Assembly: GCA_934047225.1 (NCBI GenBank)
Contig: OW203987.1
Location: 3,995,501-4,059,500, forward strand
Direction of reading: 5' to 3'
DNA length: 64,000 nucleotides
Source of the DNA: Ypsolopha sequella
Taxonomy: Eukaryota > Arthropoda > Insecta > Lepidoptera > Ypsolophidae
Positions 1 through 15,000 of this stretch are shown in pieces (within the stretch, counting starts at the first letter, position 1; each line of letters starts with the position of its first letter). Both the position numbers and the translations under genes were made by a program. The notes below the pieces were generated by a model. That model did not search any database, was not told where the DNA came from, and was given only the letters and a program-made list of their open reading frames with translations.

Positions 1-1
1 T

Positions 2-3000
2 GATATCTCTGAAAAACCTGATGATCTCGTGTCACAGCCAAAGGTGGTCATACTGAAAGAGAAAATCGAAACTAAAAAATGTGATAAGAACAAACTGTCC
101 GAGGTCGAGGAGCCAAAACCGAGGATTGTACTCACTTTCCGATCAGAGAAGCCTGGACTTAAAAGTAATATGAAAATTGTTTCAAACGAAGAGAAACTTG
201 ATGAAGTGAGCACTCGTCGCTCCACAAGACAATACGGCAATGAGTCTGATGCACATGAGGAAGAAGCTAATGGTTATGTAAGCAAGAATAACAACCATTC
301 AGTCGATGAAAGTGATGAAGCTGCTTCAGACACTTCCAACACAACCCCAAAGCGGTCAGTGCGATGTCGTAATAAAGAATACTCAGATAACATACTTGCT
401 AATGCTATAGCAAGAAAAGAGAAATCCTATAATGAAACCACACCTGTACAAAGACTGTCCAGACGCATCAAGCCCACAGCCAAAATCCTGGCTAATAAGG
501 AGCTTCGAATGGGCCTAGAAACTCAAAACAACGCTAGGCTGGGTATCATAAACAATACAGACAAATCTCCTGAAGAAGGAGTGCAGACGAGGCGCTCAGC
601 CCGGCGCAGGAGTCCAGATGCCTCAACAACATCTGAGGAAAATTCCAAAAATATATCTCCAACAGAGTCCACAGCAAAGAAACGGAAAGTTCAGACTGTT
701 CCACATGAAGAACACAAAAATGAGGAGGAAGCTGTAGCATCCAGTCAAGAATCAAAAAGATTAAATAAAATGAAGAAAAAGCACTTCAGCAAGCTGGGAT
801 TGCAAGCTCGTGACTCTCCAGATGACTCTACTGTGGACTCCACCAATACTGATTCTGTTGTGGAACATGTCGACACACATAGCAAGCTCACTGAAGAGGC
901 TGAAGATGAAAGGTAAGCTTCGTTACTACAGTATTTGGACCAGAAACATAAACATTCTATTCCACTCTATTAAAGATTTCAGGCACTGCTTATATTTCTT
1001 AGAATCAAAATTTATCATATCAATCCTCTGTTATGCTGAAGTCTCATTTAGTCACCAAAGTAGAAGTTTTGGCATGTTTGGACAGCTTTTCTTATTAGTA
1101 ATGAAATTTACCTATGTTTACAGTTAGTGAATTACAGAGCCTTAAACAAGACTAACCTAACTTGGCTCAATAAAAAAAAGTTTCTGCAAAATCTACATAT
1201 TTTTTGGCAAAGTACAGTTTAATTCGATTGTTACTAAAAATATTTCCATCAAATTTTCTTTCCTGTATTCGTTAATAGTTCAGAGCATTACAGGATTATG
1301 TAAAACTGAAATAGCCTTAGTTTGCCAAAAAAATATGAAAAGAAAATTGAATATGTTTTGACAGCTTTAAACATAAGTTTTAATTGTCATTGGAAGGAGC
1401 TGGAGGAGGCCTTTGCCAAAAGGCACACAGAGACCAGAGCCATAATATGAAACCTTAAGTAATACACTGCCAAATGAATATTATTTTCTTGCTCAATTGC
1501 ACCCCTGGCCATCACAATTAGGCCAATGGCAAAGACTTTGTTATCTTAAGATAGAGGCGATTATTGATTGGCTCATTTGCCTAATTCTCTTGGTTGGATA
1601 GTATGTTAATAGTTTTACCAGTCCTAAGTTCATAATGTGTAAATTATTAAAACATATAAAATCACTCTACTTTTAGTGAACCTCCAGAAGAAGATGAAGA
1701 AGTAGAACAGCTTGAAGAGGATGATGATGAAGACTTTGAAGAAGAGTGTTCTCAGTGGCCTGTGGACAACATTGACGATGAGGACTTCATCTATGCGCCA
1801 CGACGCTGCACCAGGAGTGGCCATGTTGAGACTAAAAATACTAGCCAAGTGGAAACTCTTGATGAAGAGAAGTAAGAACACTTTTCCTTTTTTTATCAGA
1901 AATTTATTCTTGACAAGAATCAGTGATCATGAAAGCATCATAGGAAACCCACTTTTTCAGAACTATTTTCACACACCCTTTGTTTAGAGTATTAGAGCAC
2001 ATAAATACTGATGTGCTTTATTAAATAATTTACTGGGTTTAGGTAGATTTTTTCCACTTCAAGAAGAACCAATGAAACAAGGCAGCAATTAAACCCTGGA
2101 TCTTTCCAATATGTGCCATAAAAGGTCATCGAATATTCTTGAAGGAATCAACAATGCAGATGTTAAAAATATTCAGCAGATGGTAATTCCTTAAGGCTTT
2201 TCCAGATGGGCGAGAAGATGGTCTGTTATTAGCGGGAAAATTACTATTGAAGTGTGTAAATGTCTCATACACTTCCACACTAAGTCGTCCGCCAAGAACA
2301 CACTCTCATCTCGCCCCGAGATCACCACGCTTTCTGTCTGGCGATGGGCTTTTTTCCACTTACCGGCCCTGCACCGGCACGGCTAAGGGAGGCAAAAGTG
2401 TACGAAGGTATGAAGTGCAGGTGCCGTGCTAGTAAATGGAAAAACGCCGGGTATCTTTAGAGCTATCGATATGTATGGAGTGTGTTCCTGAACAGGGACT
2501 CGGCGCCGCGACGGCGCTCGACGCGACTCATGCGACACTGCGACATGTCCTCCCCGTACGGTTCAGAGCATTCCGACGACGAGGTGGCCGAGGACAAGTA
2601 AGAAAACCCTCATTATTTACTGGCTTTCTTCAACTTTACCCTGGATAAATATAATAATAGACAGACACTAAAGTACTATTTTTTGGCTAATAAAACTACA
2701 CTGCCAAGTCAAAATAGGTGCGGTCCAAGATCAACATTTTGGATACAGGGATGACAGCGGCCTTTATTGTCAATAAAGACATAGTTAAATTAAAGGAGGT
2801 TTAAACCCAAGCTTTTCGATATATTCAACTATCGAATTTAGTAATTTATTTCCGTAGTTGAAATCTTTAGTCATTCCCTCTTAGCTCGCACCTGAGTCTT
2901 AAGTCGATTATCCTTGTGAAAATGTGAAATTCGACATTTTTGAATATCGCATACGTCTCCTTTTGTTCATTTGGGAAATTGAATTCGTATCCTTAATGTA

Positions 3001-6000
3001 AGGTACCATATCCAGGTTTTAACATATTAATAATTTTATAGCTATTGTTCGCTAACCTAACTACGAAAACATGAAAAAAATCATGTTTTCCATCATTTTC
3101 TCGTCAAATATGAGATAAAATGCGGAACTAATCACATAAGCAGATGTGGATTATAAAAATGAAGAGAACCATCTCAATTTTATTTATTTATGTTTTTTTT
3201 ATATATAATTTATTATAATATAATTGAATTTGCATGTTGAAATAATTCGAAATCAAAATTTATAATCCAATATTTTGAAAATTAATTTCCAAATAATTGG
3301 AATATTGGCACTACTTAGGAACTTTGAGTGTAACGAGTCACGGTCACGAAGAGTTGTAGAATCAAAATATTCGCAAAAATACACGGATTTTAGTGATTTA
3401 ATTTTCCCACCAATTTCACAGTGCTAGTCCTAGTCGCCTTAAGCTGATATTTAGAGTCCCAAAGTTCGAACTTGAACCGAACTAAGCCGGCGAATTATTT
3501 CCATACTATTAGTACGTAGTAATACTTTATATTCTCTGCTATTAGACACTTGGGTGTGCTAAACTCTAGCTCAAAGGCTCTAGCTACTTGCTAAAATTAC
3601 GTAATTTGTGATTTTATGTCCTCACGTGTACAGTGAGCCACCGGAAGGTGACGAGGGTACAGAAGCCACGTGTCCTGACGATACTCCAGATATAATGGGA
3701 TCGTGCCTTTGTGAGGCTCCCAGCAACATGTACGCCGCTCCTTCTGAACTCGAAGGTGAATATTCTAATTTTATTCGGCTCCACTAAGATTCTAACTAAA
3801 ACCATAACAATTTAGTCATACTCATTAAGTGTGCTAAGTCATTGTATGAAAAGGTTATAAGAATACCCATCATATCAGAGTACGTAAATGGTTTGAGATC
3901 CTGGAAATAGGTTACCGATTTTGGTCTAGATTTGAACAACATGAATATATCTATCCGTCCGTTCCTCAGAGCCAGTGTTCTGCCGCGCCATCGAGACGGT
4001 GGACGGCATCCGCGTGGGATGCTCGCACAGCGCGCGCCGCGACCCTTCCGGGTCCCACTCCGCACTGCTGCGGGCCGGACCCCGCGCGCCATACTTCCTG
4101 GCCTGCAAGCTGCACGAGGCGCTACTCAGGAGACACATGTGCTGTCCCTCTTGTGCACTCTTCTGTACGCAGGTACAGAAGGAGGTTCTGTACCTCCTCG
4201 CTCGAGGTCATACTCTACACTTTTGCGGGGCGGAACCCACGCGCCATATTGCTTAGCCTACGCCTGATTTACACTTAAAACAAATTTAATTAAAAATAAG
4301 CTTCTGAGCTCACAAATGTCGGTCGTTGCCCTGCCTTAGCCCTCTTTCGCAGGAACGTGTCGAGGTTAACCCGCCAACGTCCAATTTAGATATTCAGGAG
4401 GTATATATTTAAAAACTACTTTTATTTCAGGGAACATTCTACCAATGTTCAAAAGGGCATTTCTTCCATTTGGAGTGCGGCATTGTACCAGCGACAGGTG
4501 CTGGTTTCCCAGCAGCAAAATGTAAGAAAGTGTTACCTATATCTTTTAAACTTTAAACTATTTTAGACTTTACATTAAAAGGTGCAGAATGATGCAAGTT
4601 TGTGTTCTATTACCCAGGCAACAAGGGTCCCCCAGGGTGCCCACACTGCGGCGTACTGCTACACCGCTGGTGGCAGCCCGCCAACAGAGACTGCTTCAAG
4701 GTCAAGATAGAGATGAAGTCCAGCAACAAACGAATACTCTTCACTGAACAGAGAGTACAATGGTTAGTGTACTAGCTCGATACAGCACTACCTGATATAC
4801 TAACATTTATTTAGCGCCTTCGTAATAATCTTCAACCAGGCCACTGCTAGAAATAGGGCCCGTTTTGGCCACTTCATTATCTTTAGTCTCTTGCCGACCT
4901 CGTCCATTTGCCTTTCAACAACCTATCATCGGGCCTTTTGAACATTGCTGGCCTCGGCCGGTAGTCTATTACTGCGCTTTACTGAGGTACATTACAGGAT
5001 ATTTTTTTTCGTGTAAGTTATAATATATGCAAGGTGACTTTTTGATCATCATCCAAATTCACACTGGTGGCTTGGTAAGTGATTAGTATCATGGATCAAT
5101 AACAATTTTGGTGAAATTCGGAAAATGAAATTTTGACTCCCCATAGTGACTCACTCGGGACTGGAAGTGAATTTCAATGGGAAGCCGAAATTTCATTTTA
5201 GTAATTTCACAAAAATTGTTATTGATCCAAGATACTGATCACTTATCAAGCCTCCAGTATGAATTTGGATGATGATCAAAAAGTCACCTTGTATATGTAC
5301 ATATATTATAACTTACCCAAAAAAAATATCCTGTATATATGTATACTTTTTTGTATAATATATAATTGTAAATAAACATTACAGGAGAAATGTTTTTTTA
5401 TGTGTAAAATATCTTTCATTAACGATCGAAATAAATAATGCACTTCGGCAATATTCGGTACTCCCAAATACTCCAAGCTACCTAAAACTAATCCAGCGCG
5501 TCGATTTCAAACCTTGTTGCCATTCATTATGTAAGACAAAATGTATGGCGCATAGAAATTCATACAATTTTATAAACGCGCGTCCCGTCCGCCACTTGCT
5601 ATAACTACGCCCCTACTGTGAGTACTTTAAACCGCCCCAATAATAGCCAGAGCTTAACCTACCGCTCTAACCGTCCCAGCACGCCGGCCTACCTCGGGTT
5701 CTCCAGCCTGTCGCCGTCCCAACTGGACCACGAGCCCGTCATCCCGGAGGACTTGCTCCCGACGCCCCCTATAGACGTGAAGCGACTGCGGGATGCGCTG
5801 CGCGGCGCGGAAGGAGAGGGGGGAGTGAGCTCGCCGGACGCGCAGCTCCGGGACGCCATCCTCAGCGGCGAGACCGCGGAGCTGCTTATACCTAAACTTT
5901 GTAAGTTTTAGACATTTCTGTCGCCTACAGTTCCCCTGCTCAAATGATTTGCAACAACCGCATGCTCTTTTGGATACAATGAAAAAATATGCGCGAAGAA

Positions 6001-9000
6001 AAAACCAAACATAAACACTGAGCGCCCTATCGCGACCAATGGCTAACTGGCGGCGGCGATCATCACGGTGACGTCACCGTGACGACTAGACGAGCGGCGC
6101 ATTCGTTTAATTACTATTTCGTCCATGCTACTAGCTTAAAGTCCCTTTCAAAGTACTTATTGACAATAAATAAATGCGTAAATGTCTTAAGAGGCCCACG
6201 AAGCAACCCTAGTTCATGCAAACGAAATACCATATTTGCAAATCGTTTTAGTATTTCGTTTGTATGAATTAGGGTTGCTCCGTCGGCCTATTAATCCCTG
6301 GGACTTTTGTGAAAATAACCTCCCAACTTAGTGGACAATCGAAATTGTCCGAGTGGCAGGTGTTTAAAGCTAACCTCTGAGGTCACTCCGCAGTAGGTGC
6401 AGACATAAACAACAGTGGAGGGGGAGGTAACCTGGTGCACCTGGCGGCGCGGCGCGGGAACCTGACCGCGCTCTACCTACTGCAATACGCGGGCGTTGAC
6501 CTCGACCAGACAGACGACGAGTTGAGGACTCCGCTCATGGTCGCCATCATAGGTACACTCTTCAACAACTTACTTTCAGTGTGACATTAAATATACGAAC
6601 GTCAAATGAAAAATGGGCCTCTTTATGAACAGGCGCCACCGATTGAAAGAGAGTAGCGCGAGCGAGACGAAGCGAATAAATACAGGTCCATGGGAAATAC
6701 AGGTTTTGTAAGTCCACGCGCGGAAAGCCGGGTACCGTATCTTCCCTTTAGTTTTATTTAACCATTAAACATGTTTTTCTTTATAAGGAGCTTACGTCAA
6801 GCCTCATGCTGCATCTGATGGAACTCCTTTAAAAGGGTTAAGATGAAGGGCGTTTATCCAGAAAGTAGGAGAGTGAAATCAGGGTAAAGCGTTAAGAGCA
6901 GGCTTTCACAATTTCAAGAGTTTTTGAATGATCATACCGAGTCTACCACATACCCAATCAGTGTGAAACTTATTGTATGTATGTTTCTTCACACCTTTAT
7001 CTTTCTTAAGTAAGTAGCGTTACCTAATTGGAGAACTTTCGCTCGATAGATTTTATTTTTGAAAAAGTCTCTTTTAAGTTGATTTATACTTGCGATTGTC
7101 GTCACTTGATGAAACATATAAAGCATCTTGATTTTGAACACAAACACTTGTACTAGTTGTTTCATTAAATATATTTGGTGCACACTTCCCAATTTTTCGG
7201 AAATCACGGATTCGGATACAAAACACTTATTATTATTTTCTTTTTCTCTCTCTTTTAAGTGTTTTTTGAGTTTGCTTTTATTTCATTTGATCTTTATGTC
7301 TCATATTTTACGTTCAATACGAGAAAAAATACTTTCATCCAATATTATTACTTTAATTTAATTAAATATATTAGTTTTGAAACTTATGTCCTTTATTTCT
7401 AAGCCAAAGCACGTTCAAAACGCGCAAACAATTATCGTCTTTATGACGCTGTGCCTCGATATATAATAGCAGTGGGAATATTTTTCGAGTACTTACTCTT
7501 AAGAGCGGTTTCGCAGCAGCTTTCAAATCAAATTCTAATTTACAGAAACCAATGGAAACTTTGCGATGGCAAGATACACAATACATAGGTAATAAAGGTT
7601 TTGTTGAATAACTATTGAGTGAATTTTGAATTTAAGTGTTCTGTTTCTATTAATTAGAAAAAGGCTGGTTTTTCGCAATCCGGCTGTGAAACCGCTCTTA
7701 ACGTAGACGCAATAAGCATGAAAAGATGCTACTATAATTCCTACTTTAATTCTGCACCTACGTGTCAAGTTTTAGCTCAATTGTCTTGCTACCAACATAG
7801 TTTTGAGTTATGCCGCTGATACACAGCTTCAAATACGAAAATATTCACGGCGTGTCATCGAAGATTTTTCATATTTTTACCGGAAACCCGTTTTAATTCT
7901 GCATTATACGGAACCCTAAAAACGAGAAAAGAAATCTCAAAGAAGATTGGTGGAGACGCCTTCAGGCTTTCTATGTTCTCTGTTTCAACATTAAGCGCAT
8001 TAAGCGTAAGCGTAAACATTCTGCCGACGGCTAGTAATGACGTCAGGTCACCTGGCGAGGCTTTTTAGAAACCTCCCCCCCCCCCCCCCCCCCCTCTTGA
8101 CTTGTGAAAGTCATTTAAAAACTGTTTCCCTTGTAATTTATGTATAATTATATAAGCGACGGTAGATCTGTGGTAGAACGCTCGCTTCTCAATCTTGAGA
8201 TCCAGGTTCGATCCCCGGTCGGGTAAGCACCAATGAGTTTTTCGTAATTTATGTGCATAGTATTTGTTCTTACTTATCACTTGGTGAACGGTGAAGGAAA
8301 ACATCCTAAGGAAACCTGTATGCCCTAAAAAGTGTGTATTTGTGCCCGAAATACGGCGATAGGGCTCACCACCCATAACATTGGGACGTAATATTTGTAG
8401 GTGAAACGGAGGCGTAGCGAGTATGGACTGTGACTTGTATTTCACAGTTCACACCTGTGACACCATCTCGGAGATACATGTCGTGACAATATATTTATAT
8501 TTCCTTTATAATTTTAGCATTGCTGGACAAATCAACATCTCCAAAGAAAAGTCCAGAGAAGTCAATGAAAGCAGATCCTGATAAGGACGCGATGGAAGTC
8601 GACGTGAAAGTGGAAGATAATGATAACAAACTAGATGTCAAAGATGTGGAGGAAGGGAAGCCAGTCAGTGATGAGAACCTGATGAAGGTCATCAGGTATC
8701 TGGTGGCTGCTGGGTGCGATGTTAACTTGCCTGTGAGTTGGTCTTATTTTATTTTTCAATGCAAGTGCTCGTAAAGGCCCACTTTTCGTGCATCAAAACC
8801 GAACAGAAAGTCGATTATTTTGCCCTAGGGCTTTATTATTATTATTTTTTTAATTTATTTGCAATGGTTGGCTAACCTGCAGCCTTTCCTGTGTACCATA
8901 AATGTTATACTTTTTTTTTCCACTGTTTGGATACAGGCTTTGGATACAGTCCTTTTGAGCCAATCGTAATTTAAAGTTCACAAGATTATATTTGTTTTAT

Positions 9001-12000
9001 TTCCTCACACTATGCATTGAAAAACGTAGTCTGATACACGGGCTTAAGAGCAATAAATTAATTGGTTACGTTTAACGTGATTTATTCCTTTTCGCCCTCG
9101 TAGCATAAACTACGATTACCTTAATTTATTCAACGAGCGAGTGAAGTACTCCGAGTCTACTTGAACGATCCGAATCCAATTGAATTGTATGTATGTATGA
9201 ATGTTTGTCCGACGATAACTAGAGTATCGTTGATCGGAACTTTATAGACAAAAAGAATTTTCTAGTTCGAACATGAGCCAAATCGCTCAAGAGGTTGCCG
9301 TGATATGGGGTTGTAAGAGGAGGTCCGCGAGTTCACAGTTCGGTGTGAACTACTTGTATATCCTTTGAGCGGTCGCGATATCGAATTTGCCATTAGCCTG
9401 CATCAGGTCAAAGTGAGTGCAGGAAGCCGGACACAGTGTGCACGACATGAGATGGTCTGTCGTTTGTGGAACACCGCATAGACAGTTCATGCTAGCATTT
9501 TCGGCGGAAATTCCCCAGCGTTTAAGAGCTCTAAGACTATAATCCCGTAGGTAGGAGAACGTTAGTGTTGCGCTTCATCGATATCTGGATGATTTCTTCT
9601 TCGGTCCATATTTGTTCCTGAAGTACGGTGATAGGAGTTACCATCATCCGGAGTGATACTGACATACAGCTTGTCTAAAAACTCATGAAATGGAACAAAT
9701 TTTTTTTTTACTGGTAACACCTGATCTCCCCATTCAAAAGATCTCAGGTGTTGCCATATTAATTCTGTTTTGGCAAAGAAATTGGCGCCGCTATTTATTT
9801 CACGACTTTCTTGACAATCTGTACGTCACGTTGGGAATTAAATAATTTTGTGCATAATAGACATAAAAGGAAAACAGAGTTTTGAAAACACAATTTTTTT
9901 AAAGTCAGATTTATCACTTAAAGCGATTCGCCCCAGCCAGTGAAGAAATTATAATACGAAAAGTAGATAGACAATAAAGATTTAAAAAATATAATAACGA
10001 TTTAAAAATGGAACGTAGTTTTGGTCGTTGAATGTACGTTTACGAGTGCATAGTCGATGTATTTTAACGGGTTCTGACTATAGTTCTATTATTTTTGTGA
10101 GTTTCCTATATCTGTGGGAAGTTGTATGCGCCATAAACGCGGGTAGACTTTATAGTGACTCACTTCGTTCGTTTCGTAATAGACTTGTACGAGTGTCCCA
10201 ATGTATAATTATGTCCAGTTGTACACAATACTTTCTCTACGACCATCAAAAACAATTTCACGAAAAATAAGAAACAGAATGAGAACATTCGTCATGATAT
10301 TGTAGTGAACGCCTGAGACCAATCAGAAGCGAGAAGAGTAAAGAGGGCGTGGCTTAAGAAATTAAGACTGTTACCGCTTGTGATTGGTTCTCTAGCAGTG
10401 TTAAAATTAAAACTGCTTTTGGTATAGGTATATTGCAGTATGGGAGTAGATAAAAATAAATAAAATTGTTTAAAAAAAATTATGATATTAAATATAGTGT
10501 ATAGCGGCGGTAGCTCAGTGGTAGAACGCTGGCCTCTCGATCTTGAGATCCAGGTTCGATCCCCGGTCGGGCATGCACCAATGAATTTTTCGGAATTTAT
10601 GTGCATAGTATTTGTTCTTATTGATTGCTGTACTGTGAAGGAAAACAACGTAAGGAAACCTGCATGCCCTAAATTTGTGCCCGAAGTACGGCGATAGGGC
10701 TCACCACCTCTCACGTTGGGACGTAATAATTGTCGGTGAAACGCGGGTGTACCGATTATGAACTGTGACTTGCATTTCACAGTTCACAATTGGAACACTT
10801 CTGACACGTCTTCGGGGATTCATGTCGTGACGTTTTTTTTTCAATATACTGTAAAATATTTAATAGCCATCTTTTTTTGAGATATAAAACGTATCGGTCT
10901 GCAGGGCCCGGAGGGTATGACAGCGCTGCACCTGGCGGCGTCGCTGGGCGGCGAGCAGGTGTGCTCGGTGATACTGGGCAGCGCGGGGGCGCAGGTGGAC
11001 CCGCGCGACCACGGCGGCTGGACCCCGCTCGTGTGGGCCGCCGAGAACAAGCACGCCGGCGTCGTCAGGTCACACACCCTTCATTACGAATGTTTATGTA
11101 GTTTTAGCAATCAGGTGCAATCAGAAACCACTTAGCTATAGATATCTTATCAACCACGTGACAAGAAAGAATGTGACGGGATGATGTGGGGAGGGTACTA
11201 AGTAAGGAAAGGGAAAAAATATAATGACCACCAAAATAAACTTTGATATCCCATATACTTCGACCAAAAATAATATAGTGAAGACCAAAATTAGTAAATG
11301 CCGGTAAAAAATAGGTGCGACGACGAGCGGAGCAAAGCGAAGCGAGGAGGAGCGTGTTAGGCTTACATGTAAGATATAATAAGGAGCCTAGCGGAGCGAG
11401 GCGTCGTCGTTAGTTTTCACAAAAATATGATCTGCCTGAAAGAATCAATTTGGCAATTTAAAACATTAAAAATGGGGTTAAAAGTTTGGTGTTCATTTAC
11501 TAATTTTAATGGTGGTCATTTATTAATTTTGGTGTTCAGTTAAACACAAGCCATAAGGAAATAGGGATGGGATAGTATGTAATGACATTTGTATAGTAGT
11601 GAAATTGCACTGATGTGTTGGTAAAAAAGGTTTGCCTTGCTTACGACGTGTAATAGTTTAGTGGATACAAAAAAAAACAAACAGAACAACACAAAATCGA
11701 AACCGCGTTAAGAAGAGCACCATAACATCGCAATGAAGTACGTAACGAAGTTCTGGCGCCGTGTTGCTAATTGTATATTTATATTATACTAACTTTTCGG
11801 TCCACCCGCGTTTATTAAACATCTGGCCCGTTGTCGCCGTGAGCGTTATTTTACCAACAATACCAAAGCCTATATGATGACCTGGCCCGGTAGCACAGTG
11901 TTTAATCGCACGCAACACGGCTTAGTTGAATCACAGGTGCGAGGAGCGTGACATACTGTTTAATCGCAAAAACATCGTGTCACGCTTCTCGCACTTGTGA

Positions 12001-15000
12001 TTCAACTAAGTGGCGTCGCGCGCGATTAAACACTATGCTACGAGTGCAGGATCACTAATAAAAAAACCGCATTCAAATCCGTTGAGTGGTTCTCGAGTTA
12101 AAACGGAACATATTTCATCCATCCATCCATCAGCCTAGTTCGTCCACTGTTGGACATAAGCCTTTCCAGGACTTTGCCACTCCCGGCGGTCATCCTGGAA
12201 GAATTGCCCATACTCACACACGCTGGGCAGGCGGGTTGGTGAGCGCGGTGCTGGAACCCTCGCACCAGTGACGCCACATACTTACATACAGAGAAACAGA
12301 CAAAATTTCAAATAACCCATATAATTTTTACAATTAGCATATATTATATCTTGTCAATATATACCAGCAAACTGTTTAAGATTGTCAGTCAAGCGAGCTG
12401 GCAGGCGCCCTATAGTGCGTGTACCAGTGTAGTAATGCAGTAGTGTCGCGTGCAGAGTGCTGGTGTGCAGCGGCGCGGACGTGGAGGCGGCTGACGCAGA
12501 AGGCAACGCGGCGCTCCACTGGTGCGCGCTGGCCGGCGCCGCCGCCTGTCTGCGACTGTTGCTGGACGTGGCGCCCGACCGAGCTATTGACGTGCTCAAC
12601 GCGCACCACGACACGCCCTTGTGAGTCAAGAGTTGTCTCGTTATTGTCATAGTTAGTATATTCTACTAGCGGACGCTGCAGCCACAAAATAGATACTACC
12701 AGAAGGCCGACTCGACGACGACGGAGCGAAAACAGACGCACACATGCATAGACGCGTACGTATGATGATCTCGGCAGAATTTCGTATTGGCATTCGACCG
12801 ACTTCATCCCGAGATCGTCGTACGTACGCGTCTATGTGTGCGTGCGCCTGTTTTCGCTAGTTATGCGGAGTAAACCTTCTGTAAGTGGTTATTTTGTGCT
12901 GCAGCGTTGCTCGCTCGGATCCCGTTTCCCTCGATCCTGTGGGAATTTCCTAAAAGCTGTACGTCTTACAAGGAAGCTACAGTCCAAATTGTATGTTTCT
13001 GCGTCTAGCCAGTCAAGGTAACACGCATTATTTCGCACATTTTCAATAAAGACAAGGCTGTTAAAATTATTTATAATATGTCTTTACCTATGAAATTTTG
13101 AAATATGTGCTGAAATTTTCTTACAGATTAATGAAGTCATAATTCCTGTAATTCAATAGCTGTTTCAATGATTTGTTTTTTTGTTTGAAAGTTGATTTCA
13201 AGGTTTTATCTACTTATAAAATTTTGCTTTTATTTTCAAATTGATTATAAAAATTTAGTCATCAAAAACCGTTGGTCCTAAATGCCATTCATTTCCATGA
13301 TAAGATTCGTAATAACTTTCTACAGCTGACACTTTTCAAAAATTAAATTAATGTTACTGTTAGCTTAATATTGTCTCATTTATACACAAAATAAATTACA
13401 TAATTTGGATTTGTCATTCCTAAAAAAAAATGCAAAAATGTTAGTACAAAGAATTGAGTTTCCTTCAAATTCTCTATAGAAAACGGCAATTTCATATGTA
13501 AAGACTTAATATTTGCAGTTGTTGTTACAGTCGAACCAACTTGGTAAAGAGAAAAAAAACACTGAAATGTGTCATCTTGTTTTGCAGGCATGTTGCAGCG
13601 CGTCAAGGACATTATCCCTGTGTCGTGATTCTACTGGCACGGGGAGCTAGGGTTAGTTGTTTTTGTTTCTGAAACTATGATCATGAATGAAAAAATGCGA
13701 CCTTATTCCACTGATTTTCCTACTACTTTTGTTTGACAGACTGATCTCGAGAATAGTGCAGGGGAGTTAGCTGTAGAAGTGTGTTCCGATGAGAGTCAGA
13801 ATGCGATCTCATTGAAGATGCAACTCGCCATCACCGTGAGAGATAGCTCGCCGAAACAAAAGGTGCTTTCTAGGTGAGTTGTTCGCTGCTTTGTTTCGAT
13901 TGGTGATTAAAAATGAAATACATGGTCACGGCATGAATGCCTGTGGGGGTGTTTCGGAGTATGGACCGTTGAATCCAACAACAACATCACATTAACATTA
14001 TATCATTGCAGTAGTGGGTATCTACAAATAACATTGCAGTATGGGAAAGCACATCGGTAAATTCACGAGTTGTGTTGAGACCTGGATAGCTCAGAGGTTA
14101 GAGCAATCGCCCGGCAAGTGACAGGTCCCGGGTTCGATTCCCGGTTCAGAGCTCCTCACATCCAGATTTACTTTTCTTTCTGCGTTTCTATACTGCAATG
14201 ATATAATGTTAATTTATATCTCCTTGCGATGGATAAATCGCCAAGTGTTCAAACATATAACTTTATTTCTGTCATAGTAACAACATCACAATACAATACA
14301 ATACAATACAATACAATCATTTATTCTCCATATAACAGTGTCCGTTATACATGGTTTGTCCATTAAATTAAATTAAAATTAAAATCCACACTGGTACACC
14401 AACGTTCACTGACTATTACCAGGTCCCAGCGTGTTTGAAGATGGGCTACGAACTACAATGACATTTAGTTAGTTGGTGCTGAGCCCTATCGCCCTACTTG
14501 GTGCACAAATATAGACCCACAGCTTAACCCGTTAGTTTATAGCTGTGCCGTCCGGCACAGGTAAGTCAGCGTCACGGCAAACGTTTAGTATGAGTAGTAT
14601 TTATATTATATACGATATGGGTATCGTTGGAAAGCTAGAAAGACAAATAAAAAAATTGTGGGTTGTTTGTTTTTTGACCTAAATTTTACGCCATCCTTCA
14701 TATACATTTTTAAAATTTTTGGTTATAGTTATATTTTTTTTTCTTTATATTTGAATAGTAATATATATACTATATAGATATATATATTTATATATACTTT
14801 CTCCCGAACATAAATAAAAAAATACATTTTTTTTTTGCTTACAGAAAATTTAATCTAGTTTTAGAAAAAAGAAAACCGCATTAGATTCTGACAACTACCC
14901 AAAAACAAAATTGGCGCCAAAAATTGACGAGAAAAAAATCATCCATAGCTTACGGGTTAACGAGTACGCAGACCGAACACAGATGTGACCCTACGGGATT

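Larger units (their letters stand above)
11069..12455. other. EHMT intron with GC-rich block and repeats
   Basis: Holds an odd purine/GC-rich patch around 11310-11410 (GACGACGAGCGGAGC..., partly inverted against GGAGCGAGGCGTCGTCG), a palindromic element (11890-12041) and a LINE tail (12119-12240). No coding exon was found. Confidence 0.5.

Noticed and set aside
2247..2648. Two short + frames (2247-2432, 2436-2648) before the EHMT exon
   Set aside because: The true exon 2496-2597 uses a different frame that keeps phase with its neighbours (DSAPRRRSTRLMRHC).
8065..8445. 126-residue - strand frame ending in a glycine run
   Set aside because: It is the reverse of a SINE plus a poly-C tract; no protein.
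14080..14151. Functional tRNA-Ala(GGC)
   Set aside because: Acceptor stem mismatches, C at position 33 and location inside a TIR element argue for a relic.
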